This document shows, piece by piece, positions 1-8,287 of a DNA stretch of 64,000 nt. The DNA lies in NCBI RefSeq assembly GCF_017916425.1, contig NZ_JAFMSX010000001.1, positions 1,488,001 to 1,552,000 of the forward strand. Reading direction: 5' to 3'. This DNA is from Nocardioides sp. SYSU D00065 (GTDB lineage Bacteria; Actinomycetota; Actinomycetes; Propionibacteriales; Nocardioidaceae). The position numbers and the translations under genes are program-made. A model generated the notes under the pieces. That model worked only from the letters and a program-made list of their open reading frames with translations, had not been told where the DNA came from and did not search any database. How positions within the stretch are numbered: position 1 is the stretch's first letter; every line of letters starts with the position of its first letter.

Positions 1-1160
1 TCACCACGCGTACGGCGATCGCGCACGCCGCGTGGCACGGCCGGACGACCGTCACGCGGGCCGACATCCGCCAGGCCGCCCTGCTCGCGCTGCCGCACCG
101 CCGGCGGCGGAACCCGTTCGACGCGCCCGGGCTGGACGAGGAGCTGCTCGACCAGGTGCTGGGCGACGAGGAGCCGGAGCCCGAGCCGCCACTGCCGCCG
201 GAGCCGGAGGGCGACGCGCCTGAGGGCGACGGGCCGGAGGGAGACGCCCGGGAGCCGGACGGATCGGAGGGCGGCGACCCCGGACGTCATACGGAGGGGG
301 CACCCGCTGCACCCGACCGTATGACGTCCGAGGGCGGGCCCGAGCAGAGCGCAACGTCGGTCATCGGATCGGCGGACCCCTACCAGGTCCGGCGGTTCGA
401 GGTGCAGGGCACCGGCGCCGGGGAGTCCGGCAAGCGGTCCCGCGCGCTGACGACGAACGGCCGGGGGGCCGGCGTCGACCCGACCGGCGCCGGCGGGCTG
501 CACCTCGTCGAGACGATCCGCGCCGCCGCCCCGCACCAGCGGGCCCGGGGCCGGAGCGCGGGCCGACTGAGGTTCGAGCAGTCGGACCTCCGCACCGCGC
601 GACGCGAGGGCCGCGAGGCCAACCTCGTCCTCTTCTGCGTCGACGCCTCCGGCTCGATGGCCGCGCGCAAGCGGATGGAGCAGGTCAAGACGGCGATCCT
701 CAGCCTGCTGCTCGATGCCTACCAGCGCCGCGACAAGGTCGGGCTGGTCACCTTCCGCGCCGACGCCGCCGAGGTCGCGCTGCCGCCGACCCACTCGGTC
801 GACATCGCGGCGTCGCGGCTCGCCGACCTGCCGGCGGGTGGGCGTACGCCGCTCGCCGAGGGTCTCCTGACCGCGGCCGACGTGCTGCGGGTGGAGAAGG
901 TCCGCGACCCGAGGCGGCGCCCGCTCCTCATCGTCATCACCGACGGCCGCGCGACCCACGGGCCCGACGCCGTGGCGCGGAGCCGGCAGGCAGCGGCCTG
1001 GCTTGCGGAGCAACACACCTCCGCCGTCGTCGTGGACTGCGAGCAGGGCCCGATGCGGATGGGCCTCGCCGGGCACCTCGCAGAGCACATGCAGGCCACC
1101 CACCTGCCGCTGGCCGAGGTCAGCGCCAACGCCCTGACCGCCGTGGCGCGCGCGGCATGA
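1..1160 (+). CDS. Magnesium/cobalt chelatase subunit (AAA lid plus VWA), 5' partial
   Basis: The gene is open from the window edge, so the AAA+ core (ChlI/BchI part) lies upstream. Visible are the end of the AAA lid (HRRRRNPFDAPG), an acidic Glu/Pro/Gly-rich linker, then a C-terminal von Willebrand A domain. The MIDAS motif DASGSM starts at base 643 and ITDGRA follows later. This matches the ChlD/BchD-like subunit that works with CobN to insert cobalt in aerobic B12 synthesis. The next gene, bluB, starts inside its stop codon (ATGA), and the operon continues with cob genes, which supports cobaltochelatase over chlorophyll magnesium chelatase. The linker carries a perfect 14-base inverted repeat. 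Confidence 0.88.
   Translation, partial: TTRTAIAHAAWHGRTTVTRADIRQAALLALPHRRRRNPFDAPGLDEELLDQVLGDEEPEPEPPLPPEPEGDAPEGDGPEGDAREPDGSEGGDPGRHTEGAPAAPDRMTSEGGPEQSATSVIGSADPYQVRRFEVQGTGAGESGKRSRALTTNGRGAGVDPTGAGGLHLVETIRAAAPHQRARGRSAGRLRFEQSDLRTARREGREANLVLFCVDASGSMAARKRMEQVKTAILSLLLDAYQRRDKVGLVTFRADAAEVALPPTHSVDIAASRLADLPAGGRTPLAEGLLTAADVLRVEKVRDPRRRPLLIVITDGRATHGPDAVARSRQAAAWLAEQHTSAVVVDCEQGPMRMGLAGHLAEHMQATHLPLAEVSANALTAVARAA
281..330. repeat. Perfect 14-bp inverted repeat inside the chelatase linker
   Basis: CGGACGTCATACGG at 281-294 is exactly complementary to CCGTATGACGTCCG at 317-330, with a 22-base spacer. It lies in the acidic low-complexity linker, where the protein places little constraint on codons. 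It could form an mRNA hairpin or be a protein-binding site; no function is known. Confidence 0.6.
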
Positions 1161-1795
1161 GCCTCGCGCCGAGCATGGACCTGTACGACGTCATCGCCCG
1201 CCGGCGCGACGTACGCGCGGAGTTCAGCGGCGAGGCGGTCGACCGCGACGTCCTGCGGCGGGTGCTCGAGGCCGCGCACAGCGCACCCAGCGTCGGGCAC
1301 AGCCAGCCGTGGGACTTCGTCGTCGTGGCCGACGACGCGAAGCGAGCGAGGTTCGCCGAGCACGTCGAGACCGAGCGTCGGGTGTTCGCCGCGGAGCTGC
1401 CCGAGGACAGGCGGCAGACGTTCGCGAAGATCAAGGTCGAGGGCATCCGCGAGTCCGGCCTCGGCGTGGTCGTCACCTACGACAGCAGCCGCGGCGGGCA
1501 GCACGTGCTCGGCCGCCACGCGATCGCCGACACCGGCCTCTACTCCACCTGCCTGGCCATCCAGAACCTCTGGCTCGCCGCGACCGCCGAGGGCCTCGGC
1601 GTCGGGTGGGTGTCGTTCTACCGCGAGGAGTTCCTCGCCGACCTCGTCGGCCTGCCCGACGGCGTACGTCCCGTCGCCTGGCTGTGCCTCGGACCGGTCA
1701 CGCAGCTGCAGGAGGTCCCCGACCTCGTCCGCCACGGCTGGCGCACCGGGCGCTTGCTCGACGACGCCGTCCACCTCGAGACCTGGAGGTCCTGA
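1157..1795 (+). CDS. bluB: 5,6-dimethylbenzimidazole synthase BluB
   Basis: The 212-residue protein belongs to the nitroreductase-fold BluB family, which cleaves reduced FMN with oxygen to make DMB, the lower ligand of B12. Near the N-terminus are YDVIARRRDVRAEF and the active-site stretch APSVGHSQPWDF; farther on are the conserved stretches DTGLYSTCLAIQNLWLAA and GLGVGWVSFY. Length is normal. The start overlaps the chelatase stop (ATGA), and cobO follows after one base, so it is co-transcribed with B12 genes. This context separates it from ordinary nitroreductases. Confidence 0.93.
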   Translation: MSLAPSMDLYDVIARRRDVRAEFSGEAVDRDVLRRVLEAAHSAPSVGHSQPWDFVVVADDAKRARFAEHVETERRVFAAELPEDRRQTFAKIKVEGIRESGLGVVVTYDSSRGGQHVLGRHAIADTGLYSTCLAIQNLWLAATAEGLGVGWVSFYREEFLADLVGLPDGVRPVAWLCLGPVTQLQEVPDLVRHGWRTGRLLDDAVHLETWRS

Positions 1796-1796
1796 C

Positions 1797-2411
1797 ATGC
1801 CGCAGGGAGTGCCCACCACCGTCCCCGACGACGGCCTGACCACGCGCCAGCGCCGCAACCGCCCGCTGCTCGCGGTCCACACCGGCGACGGCAAGGGCAA
1901 GTCGACCGCCGCCTTCGGCCTCGCGCTGCGCGGCTGGAACCAGGGCTTCGACATCGGGGTGTTCCAGTTCGTGAAGTCCGCGAAGTGGCGCATCGGCGAG
2001 CAGACCGTCCTCGAGCGGCTCGGCCGCCTCCACGAGGAGACCGGCGAGGGCGGGCCCGTCACCTGGCACAAGATGGGCTCGGGCTGGTCGTGGTCGCGCA
2101 AGGGCGGCACCGAGGAGGACCACGCCGCCGACGCCGCCGAGGGCTGGGCGGAGATCAAGCGCGCCCTCGCCGAGGAGCGGCACGACCTCTACGTCCTCGA
2201 CGAGTTCACCTACCCGATGAAGTGGGGCTGGGTCGACGTCGACGACGTCGTCGCCGCGCTCACAGCCAGGCCCGGACGCCAGCACGTCGTGATCACCGGC
2301 AGGTACGCCGACCCGCGCCTCGTCGAGGCCGCCGACCTCGTCACCGAGATGACCAAGGTCAAGCACCCGATGGACGTCGGGCAGAAGGGGCAGCGGGGCA
2401 TCGAGTGGTGA
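1797..2411 (+). CDS. cobO: Cob(I)yrinic acid a,c-diamide adenosyltransferase
   Basis: The 204-residue CobO/BtuR-family ATP:corrinoid adenosyltransferase attaches the 5'-deoxyadenosyl group to the corrinoid. The P-loop GDGKGKST is near residue 31; YVLDEFTYPMKWGW and a C-terminal TEMTKVKHP segment are family hallmarks. The stop codon overlaps the GTG start of the next gene (GTGA), which indicates coupled translation. Confidence 0.95.
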   Translation: MPQGVPTTVPDDGLTTRQRRNRPLLAVHTGDGKGKSTAAFGLALRGWNQGFDIGVFQFVKSAKWRIGEQTVLERLGRLHEETGEGGPVTWHKMGSGWSWSRKGGTEEDHAADAAEGWAEIKRALAEERHDLYVLDEFTYPMKWGWVDVDDVVAALTARPGRQHVVITGRYADPRLVEAADLVTEMTKVKHPMDVGQKGQRGIEW

Positions 2412-4846
2412 CGCACCTGCCCCGGCTGGTCGTCGCCGCGCCGGCGTCCGGCCACGGGAAGACCACCGTCGCGACCGGGCTGATGGCCGCGCTGGCCCGC
2501 GCCGGCCACACCGTCAGCGGGCACAAGGTCGGCCCCGACTACATCGACCCCGGCTACCACGCGCTCGCCACCGGCCGCCCCGGCCGCAACCTCGACCCGC
2601 ACCTCGCCGGCGAGGAGCGGCTCGTCCCGCTGCTGCTGCACGGCGCCGCCGGCGCCGACCTCGCGGTCATCGAGGGCGTGATGGGGCTGTACGACGGCCA
2701 GATCGGCGGCGACGGGTTCGCGTCGACGGCCCACGTCGCGGCGGTGACGCGTACGCCGGTCGTCCTCGTCGTCGACGTCTCGTCGGCCTCGCGGACCATC
2801 GCCGCCACCGTCCACGGGCTCCGGACCTGGGGGCGGCCGCCGGTCGACGTGGTGGGCGTCATCCTCAACAAGGCGGGGTCGGCGCGGCACGCCGACGAGG
2901 TGGTCCGGTCGATCGGCGACCAGGTGCCGGTGCTCGGGATCCTGCAGCGCGACGACGGCATCGAGGCGCCGTCACGGCACCTGGGGCTCGTGCCCGCCGC
3001 TGAGCGGGCGGACGCGGCGGCGGCGCTGGACCGGCTGGCGGTGCAGGTCGCCGAGCGGGTGGACCTCGAGGCGGTCGTACGCCTGGCGTCGCTCGCCCCC
3101 GGCCTGGCGGAGGCGCCGTGGGACCCGCGCCAGGCGGTGGGTGGGGCAGGGCCGGACGCCGCAGGACGTGCGTCAGCCGCCGCTCGGGCGCGCATCGCGG
3201 TGGCCGGGGGCCGCGCGTTCACGTTCCGCTACGCCGAGACCGTCGAGCTGCTGCGCGCGGCCGGGGCCGACGTCGTGGAGCTCGACCCGCTGACCGACAC
3301 CCGGCTGCCGGAGGGGACGACGGGGCTCTACCTCGGCGGCGGCTTCCCGGAGATGCACGCGGCGGAGCTCGGCGCCAACGAGCGCCTGCGGCGCGACATC
3401 CGCACGGCCCTGGCCCGGGGCCTGCCGACCGTGGCCGAGTGCGCCGGGCTGCTCTACCTCTGCGAGTCCGTGCAGGGCCCAGACGGCCCGCCGGTCGCGA
3501 TGGTCGGCGCGATCGGCGCCACCGCCGAGATGGCGCCGCGGCTGACGCTGTCCTACCGCACCGCCACCGCCCCGACCGACAACCTGCTCGCGCGGCAGGG
3601 CGAGCAGGTCACCGGGCACGAGTTCCACCGCACCCACCTGACCCGCGACGCGGACGGCGACCCGGCGTGGCTGATGCCGGACCCGGCGGGCGTCGCGACC
3701 GCGAGCCTCCACGCGTCGTACCTCCACACGCACTGGGCCGGCCACCCGCAGCTCGCCGGGCGCTTCGTGGCCGCCGCGGCGGCGTACGCCGGGCCGGACT
3801 TGCGCCACCACGGCGACCGGGACGCGACGCCGGGGCTGGTCGACCTCGCCGTCAACGTCTACGACGGCCCACGCCCCGCCTGGCTGGACCGGGCGCTCAC
3901 CGAGAGCCTCACGGCGGCCGACAGCTATCCCGACGCCCGCGCGGCCGAGGCGGCCGTCGCCCGGCGCCACGGGAGGGCGACCGAGGACGTCCTCGCCACC
4001 GCCGGCGCCGCCGAGGCGTTCACCCTCCTCGCGCGGATGCGGCCGTGGCGGCACCCGGTCGTCGTGCACCCGCAGTTCACCGAGCCGGAGGTCGCGCTGC
4101 GCTCGGCCGGCCACATTCCGGGCCAGGTCGTCCTGATCCACGCGGACGGCTTCCGGCTGCGGCCCGAGCAGGTCCCGGACGACGCCGACCTGGTCGTGAT
4201 CGGCAACCCGACGAACCCGACCGGCGTACGCCACCCGGCCGACGTCGTCGAGGCGCTGAGGAGGGACGGCCGGCTGGTCGTCGTCGACGAGGCCTTCCTC
4301 GACGACGACGTCGAGACCCTGGCCGGGCAACGGCGGCCCGGTGTCGTGGTGCTGCGCAGCCTCACCAAGCTCTGGTCGATCCCCGGCATCCGCGCGGGGT
4401 ACGTGCTCGCCGAGCCCGACGTGGCAGCCGCGCTGCGCGATCTCCAGACGCCGTGGTCGGTCTCCGCGCCGGCCATCGCCGCCCTCCTCGCGACGAGCAC
4501 CGACGAGGCGGTCGCCGAGGGGCGCAGGCGCGCCGCGGAGCTCGAGCAGCGGCGCCGGCACCTCGAGCAGGGACTCCACGAGCTCGGCATCGAGACCGTC
4601 GCCGGCAGCGCGCCGTTCGTCCTCGCCCGCACCGGCGAGGGCAGCCGGGAGGCCCTGCGGCGCCGGGGGTTCGCCGTCCGGCGCGCCGACACGTTCCCCG
4701 GCCTCGACGACTCCTGGGTGCGCATCAGCGCCCGCCGGCCGAGCGTCACCGACGACCTCCTCGGTGCGCTACGCTCCACGCACCCAGTCCTGAGGAAGCC
4801 GGTGGGAATCCGGCGCAGTGGCGCTACTGTGACATCGCCTTCGTGA
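2408..4846 (+). CDS. cobB: Fused cobyrinate a,c-diamide synthase (CobB) and CobC-like aminotransferase
   Basis: The 812-residue protein joins two B12 enzymes. Residues about 1-455 are CobB/CbiA: P-loop SGHGKTT near residue 14, GPDYIDPGYH, and a type 1 glutamine amidotransferase domain with nucleophile Cys345 (AECAGLLYLC). CobB amidates cobyrinate carboxylates a and c. Residues about 475-800 are a PLP fold-type I enzyme of the CobC/HisC group, with GNPTNPTG and the PLP lysine Lys654 (SLTKLWSIPG). CobC-type proteins support the aminopropanol arm. Start GTG 2408 overlaps the cobO stop (GTGA); the frame is open upstream, but CobB homology begins here. The last 20 or so codons lie within a B12 riboswitch. 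Confidence 0.93.
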   Translation: MTHLPRLVVAAPASGHGKTTVATGLMAALARAGHTVSGHKVGPDYIDPGYHALATGRPGRNLDPHLAGEERLVPLLLHGAAGADLAVIEGVMGLYDGQIGGDGFASTAHVAAVTRTPVVLVVDVSSASRTIAATVHGLRTWGRPPVDVVGVILNKAGSARHADEVVRSIGDQVPVLGILQRDDGIEAPSRHLGLVPAAERADAAAALDRLAVQVAERVDLEAVVRLASLAPGLAEAPWDPRQAVGGAGPDAAGRASAAARARIAVAGGRAFTFRYAETVELLRAAGADVVELDPLTDTRLPEGTTGLYLGGGFPEMHAAELGANERLRRDIRTALARGLPTVAECAGLLYLCESVQGPDGPPVAMVGAIGATAEMAPRLTLSYRTATAPTDNLLARQGEQVTGHEFHRTHLTRDADGDPAWLMPDPAGVATASLHASYLHTHWAGHPQLAGRFVAAAAAYAGPDLRHHGDRDATPGLVDLAVNVYDGPRPAWLDRALTESLTAADSYPDARAAEAAVARRHGRATEDVLATAGAAEAFTLLARMRPWRHPVVVHPQFTEPEVALRSAGHIPGQVVLIHADGFRLRPEQVPDDADLVVIGNPTNPTGVRHPADVVEALRRDGRLVVVDEAFLDDDVETLAGQRRPGVVVLRSLTKLWSIPGIRAGYVLAEPDVAAALRDLQTPWSVSAPAIAALLATSTDEAVAEGRRRAAELEQRRRHLEQGLHELGIETVAGSAPFVLARTGEGSREALRRRGFAVRRADTFPGLDDSWVRISARRPSVTDDLLGALRSTHPVLRKPVGIRRSGATVTSPS

Positions 4847-4883
4847 GCATTGCGTGGCGGTGAAGTCAGACCCGACGGACTGG
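4784..4883 (+). promoter_or_regulatory. Cobalamin riboswitch controlling cbtB
   Basis: The B12 aptamer core is visible: GAGGAAGCCGGTGGGAATCC from 4792, then GCGCTACTGTGAC near 4821, and GAAGTCAGACCC at 4862-4873. P1 is formed by CCAGTCC (4784-4790) with GGACTGG (4877-4883). Downstream, CGGGA (4903-4907) can pair with TCCCG (4915-4919) directly against the AAGGAGG ribosome site of cbtB, suggesting translational control. The stop codon of the cobB-cobC fusion (4844-4846) lies inside the aptamer. Confidence 0.88.
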
Positions 4884-4930
4884 ACGACACTCCCCAACTA
4901 TCCGGGACGCACTATCCCGAAGGAGGAACC

Positions 4931-5164
4931 ATGGCGCACGCCATCTCCAGCCCCACCCCGATCTCCGGCACGGGCCCCGCTCCGTCCGACCTCGCCATCC
5001 CGATCCGCGAGCTCACGCCCTGGCTGGTCCTCGGCGCCCTGCTCGCGATGTCCGTCCTCGTGCTGATCAGCTCGGTCCAGGGCGCGATCACCATCCCCGA
5101 GGGCACCGCGATCCACGAGTGGGTCCACGACGGCCGGCACCTGCTCGGCTTCCCCTGCCACTGA
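4931..5164 (+). CDS. cbtB: CbtB, small cobalt transporter subunit
   Basis: The 77-residue protein has one transmembrane helix (LVLGALLAMSVLVLISSVQG) and a C-terminal His-rich tail, HEWVHDGRHLLGFPCH, which is diagnostic of CbtB. It acts with CbtA in B12-regulated cobalt uptake. A strong AAGGAGG lies 4 bases before ATG 4931, below the cobalamin riboswitch. cbtA starts 10 bases after its stop. Confidence 0.93.
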   Translation: MAHAISSPTPISGTGPAPSDLAIPIRELTPWLVLGALLAMSVLVLISSVQGAITIPEGTAIHEWVHDGRHLLGFPCH

Positions 5165-5174
5165 CGGCCCGGGG

Positions 5175-5972
5175 ATGAGCACCCGCACCTTCCTGGTCCA
5201 CGGTCTCGTCGCTGGTCTCCTCGCCGGTCTCGCCGCGTTCGTCGTGGCGTACACCGTCGGTGAGCCGCAGGTCGACCGCGCCATCGCGCTCGAGGAGGCG
5301 GCCGGCGCCACGGCCACCGACGGGCACGGCCACGCGCACGACCACGACGATGCGTCCGCCGGCCACTCCCACGGCGAGGACGCCGCGGTGTCCCGCACCA
5401 CCCAGTCCACCCTCGGGCTGGCCACCGGCACGCTGGCCATCGGCGTCGTCCTCGGCGGCCTGACCGGTCTCCTCGCCGCCCTCGGCCTCGGCCGGCTCGG
5501 CGGCCTGCGACCGGCGGGCAGCACCGCCCTGGTCGCCCTGCTCGGCGCGGTGTCGTTCAGCGTCGTGCCGTTCCTGAAGTACCCGGCCACCCCGCCCGCC
5601 GTCGGCTCCGGCGAGACCATCGACAGCCGCACTGCCGTCTACTTCGGCTTTCTAGCCGTCTCGGTGGCCGCCGTCGTGCTCGCCGTGGCGCTCGCCCGTC
5701 GCGTCGCGCGGCAGTGGGGCGGCGTGCCGGGCGTGCTGGCCGGCGTGGCGGCGTACGTCGTCGCGGTCGCCGTCGCCGCGGTCGCGTTCCCGAAGGTCGA
5801 CGAGCTGGGCGACTTCCCGGCCGGGATCCTGTGGGACTTCCGGGTGGCATCGCTGCTGACCCTGCTGGCGATGTGGGCGGTGATCGGCGCCGTGCTGACG
5901 CTCCTCGTCGACCGCGCCTGGCAGCGGCACAGCGCCGTGCAGGCGCGCCGCGAGCTCGCCGCGTCGCTCTGA
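5175..5972 (+). CDS. cbtA: CbtA, cobalt transporter membrane subunit
   Basis: The 265-residue membrane protein has about five hydrophobic segments and a His-rich loop (HGHAHDHDD and HSHGED, residues about 50-70) between the first two helices, as in CbtA. With CbtB it is predicted to import cobalt under B12 riboswitch control. cobD follows 7 bases after its stop. Confidence 0.92.
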   Translation: MSTRTFLVHGLVAGLLAGLAAFVVAYTVGEPQVDRAIALEEAAGATATDGHGHAHDHDDASAGHSHGEDAAVSRTTQSTLGLATGTLAIGVVLGGLTGLLAALGLGRLGGLRPAGSTALVALLGAVSFSVVPFLKYPATPPAVGSGETIDSRTAVYFGFLAVSVAAVVLAVALARRVARQWGGVPGVLAGVAAYVVAVAVAAVAFPKVDELGDFPAGILWDFRVASLLTLLAMWAVIGAVLTLLVDRAWQRHSAVQARRELAASL

Positions 5973-5979
5973 GCGCGCG

Positions 5980-6927
5980 ATGACGTCGGTCGGGGTGAGC
6001 CGGGCACTGGGACTGGTGCTCGGCCACCTCGCCGACCGTCGCCTAAGCGACCCCCGCCGCGGCCACCCCGTCGCCGGCTTCGGCCGCGCCGCCGCAGCGC
6101 TGGAGCGCCGGACGTACGCCGACTCGCGGGCGCGCGGCGTCGTCCACCTGACCCTCCTGGCCGGGGCCGCCGCGGGGGTCGGTCTCGCCCTGGAGCTGCG
6201 GGCGCGGCGCCACCCGCTCGCCCACACCCTGCTCACCGCGGCGGCGACCTGGACCGTGCTCGGCGGCACCTCGCTCGCGCGCGAGGCGAGCGCCGTGCAC
6301 GACCTCCTGGCCGCCGACGACCTGCCCGGCGCCCGTCGGCGGCTCACCCACCTCGTCGGCCGGGACACCAGCGTCCTCGACGAGCGTGAGGTGAGCCGGG
6401 CCGTCGTGGAGTCGGTCGCGGAGAACACCTCCGACGCCGTGGTCGCACCGCTGGTCTGGGGTGCCGTGCTCGGCGCGCCCGGCCTGCTGGGCTATCGCGC
6501 GGCCAACACCCTCGACGCGATGATCGGTCACCGGGGCGAGCGCTACGGCCGGTTCGGCTGGGCGTCGGCGCGCTTCGACGACCTGCTCAACCTGCCGGGC
6601 GCCCGGCTCAGCGGACTGCTCGCCGCGGCCCTGGCGCCGACCGTCGGCGGTCGACCCTCGGCCGCGCTGCGGGCGTGGGCCCGCGACGCGCGCCGCCACC
6701 CGAGCCCCAATGCGGGGGTCGTGGAGGCCGCCTTCGCCGGCGCGCTCGGCGTACGGCTCGGCGGTCGCAACCACTACGCGCACGGCGTCGAGGAGCGGGT
6801 GCTCCTGGGCGACGGCCCGCCGCCGGACCGGCACGACATCGACCGCTCCGTGCGGCTCGCGGGCGCCGTCGGCACCGGCGCGGTCGCCGTGGCGGCAGTG
6901 CTCGCGCTGCGCCGGGGCCGGGACTGA
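5980..6927 (+). CDS. cobD: Adenosylcobinamide-phosphate synthase CobD/CbiB
   Basis: The 315-residue membrane protein matches CobD/CbiB: HPVAGFGRA near the N-terminus, VVESVAENTSDAVVAPL, YRAANTLDAMIGHR, RFDDLLNLPGARL and the C-terminal SPNAGVVEAAFAGALGVRLGG. It joins the aminopropanol arm to adenosylcobyric acid. It is the last gene of the riboswitch-led cbtB-cbtA-cobD unit. A dispersed palindromic repeat follows it. Confidence 0.94.
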   Translation: MTSVGVSRALGLVLGHLADRRLSDPRRGHPVAGFGRAAAALERRTYADSRARGVVHLTLLAGAAAGVGLALELRARRHPLAHTLLTAAATWTVLGGTSLAREASAVHDLLAADDLPGARRRLTHLVGRDTSVLDEREVSRAVVESVAENTSDAVVAPLVWGAVLGAPGLLGYRAANTLDAMIGHRGERYGRFGWASARFDDLLNLPGARLSGLLAAALAPTVGGRPSAALRAWARDARRHPSPNAGVVEAAFAGALGVRLGGRNHYAHGVEERVLLGDGPPPDRHDIDRSVRLAGAVGTGAVAVAAVLALRRGRD

Positions 6928-6934
6928 CCGTCCG

Positions 6935-6999
6935 AAACTGGAGGTTCCAGTGCGAAGTTTCGGGGGTGAGGCTCGGGTTTCCCCGGCTAGCCGGGGAAC
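6935..6999 (+). repeat. Dispersed palindromic repeat, copy 1
   Basis: This 65-base stretch lies between convergent cobD and the 7020 gene. It runs from AAACTGGAGG through GAAGTTTCGGGGGTGAGGCT to the perfect 20-bp palindrome TTCCCCGGCTAGCCGGGGAA (6979-6998). Almost the same sequence recurs in reverse orientation at 59251-59315. The palindrome could also serve as a bidirectional terminator here. Confidence 0.8.
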
Positions 7000-7019
7000 G
7001 CTGCCCGGGGCCCGCGCGC

Positions 7020-7520
7020 CTACGCGAACGGGTTCGGCAGCGCGCCCGGCAGACCGGCGAGCAGCTCGCGCGCCCGGGCGGCGTGCTTGTGCTCGACGAG
7101 CACCTCGTACTTGGTCGCCACGACCTCGGCGACGGAGGAGAAGTCGCGCTGCCCGCGCGTCGCGGCGTAGCCGATGAGCGCCCACACGAGGCCGAAGGTC
7201 GCGCCGAAGAAGGCGGTGCTGAGCAGCACCTGCCAGACGCCCTCCTCGGTGAAGAGCGCGAAGATCAGCCCGACGAAGACGCCCAGCCACAGGCCGGACA
7301 GGATCCCGCCGATGGCGATCTTCGACCACGTCAGCCGGCCGGTGATGCGCTCGACCCGCTTGAGGTCGGTGCCGACGATCATCAGGTGCTCGACGGGGAA
7401 CTCCGCGTCGGCGAGGAAGTCGACGCTCTTCTGGGCGGCGGCGTAGTCGTCGTAGACCGCCAGCGACTGGGGGAACTGCAGCTTGAGGGGCGAGGCGGCG
7501 TTGAGGCCCGGGGTCGACAT
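7020..7520 (-). CDS. General stress protein 17M/YflT-like membrane protein
   Basis: The 166-residue protein has an N-terminal soluble domain (LAVYDDYAAAQKSVDFLADA, VEHLMIVGTDLKRVERITGRL) typical of YflT/GSP17M. Two hydrophobic segments follow (IAIGGILSGLWLGVFVGLIFALF and a second), then a short cytoplasmic tail. ATG 7520 was preferred over an upstream start because homology begins just after it. The role is not established; the family is linked to heat or general stress. It is not obviously part of the cob operons. Confidence 0.82.
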   Translation of the reverse strand: MSTPGLNAASPLKLQFPQSLAVYDDYAAAQKSVDFLADAEFPVEHLMIVGTDLKRVERITGRLTWSKIAIGGILSGLWLGVFVGLIFALFTEEGVWQVLLSTAFFGATFGLVWALIGYAATRGQRDFSSVAEVVATKYEVLVEHKHAARARELLAGLPGALPNPFA

Positions 7521-7546
7521 GCCGCCACGATACGGCCGCGCCCCAG

Positions 7547-8287
7547 TCAGCCGAGGGCGGCGACCCACTCCGCTGCGGCGGCGGCGTCAGCGACGGTCTC
7601 GACACCCACGACCTCCGCGTGGCGGCGCACGACGACCACCGGTACGCCGAGCTCGCCGGCGGCGGCCATCTTGGGCCAGGTGTACCTGCCGCCGGAGTCC
7701 TTGGTGACCAGGACGTCGACGGCGTGCTCGCCGAGGAGCTCCAGCTCGCCGGCGAGGTCGTAGGGACCGCGGTCCAGCAGCACCGTCCACGTCGGCGGCA
7801 GCTCGATCTCGGGCGGGTCCACCACCCGCACCACGGCCCGGTGCCCGCCCAGCGGCCCCACGAAGCGGTCGAGCGGCTGGCGCCCGACGGTCAGCAGCGG
7901 ACGCCGCCCGAGCCGCGCCGCCAGCGAGGCCGCCGCGGCGTGGTCGTCGACCCAGTGCCAGCCCTCAGCGCCGGGGGCGCCGCTCCAGCCGGGCCGCTCC
8001 AACCGCAGCAGCGAGACGCCCGCGGCCGCGCAGGCGGCGACCGCGTTGGCCGAGATGCCCTCCGCGAAGGGGTGCGTGGCGTCGACGACCGCCGTGACGC
8101 CGTGCGAGCCCAGCCAGTCGCGCAGGCCGTCGACGCCCCCGAAGCCGCCCGTCCGCACCTCGCCGGCCGGCAGCCGCGGGCGCTCGACCCGGCCGGCCAG
8201 CGACGACACCACGCGCACCCCGGCCTCGTGGAGCAGCGCGGCGAGCTCGCGCGCCTCCCCGGTGCCGCCGAGCAGCAGGACCGTCAC
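7547..8287 (-). CDS. cobK: Precorrin-6A reductase CobK
   Basis: The 246-residue Rossmann-type protein begins [19 protein letters not shown] and carries [23 protein letters not shown] and LVTKDSGG, all typical of CobK/CbiJ. It reduces precorrin-6A with NADPH in the aerobic B12 pathway. GTG 8287 overlaps the cobQ stop (GTGA), fixing the start and implying coupling with cobQ. Confidence 0.94.
   Translation of the reverse strand: MTVLLLGGTGEARELAALLHEAGVRVVSSLAGRVERPRLPAGEVRTGGFGGVDGLRDWLGSHGVTAVVDATHPFAEGISANAVAACAAAGVSLLRLERPGWSGAPGAEGWHWVDDHAAAASLAARLGRRPLLTVGRQPLDRFVGPLGGHRAVVRVVDPPEIELPPTWTVLLDRGPYDLAGELELLGEHAVDVLVTKDSGGRYTWPKMAAAGELGVPVVVVRRHAEVVGVETVADAAAAAEWVAALG

Noticed and set aside
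1157..1795. Calling this gene a general nitroreductase
   Set aside because: BluB motifs and its place between a cobalt chelatase subunit and cobO make DMB synthase far more likely.
719..2158. 479-codon minus-strand open frame antisense to the chelatase, bluB and cobO genes
   Set aside because: High GC makes long antisense frames; its translation is low-complexity (Arg/Asp/Gly rich), and the opposite strand encodes recognised enzymes.
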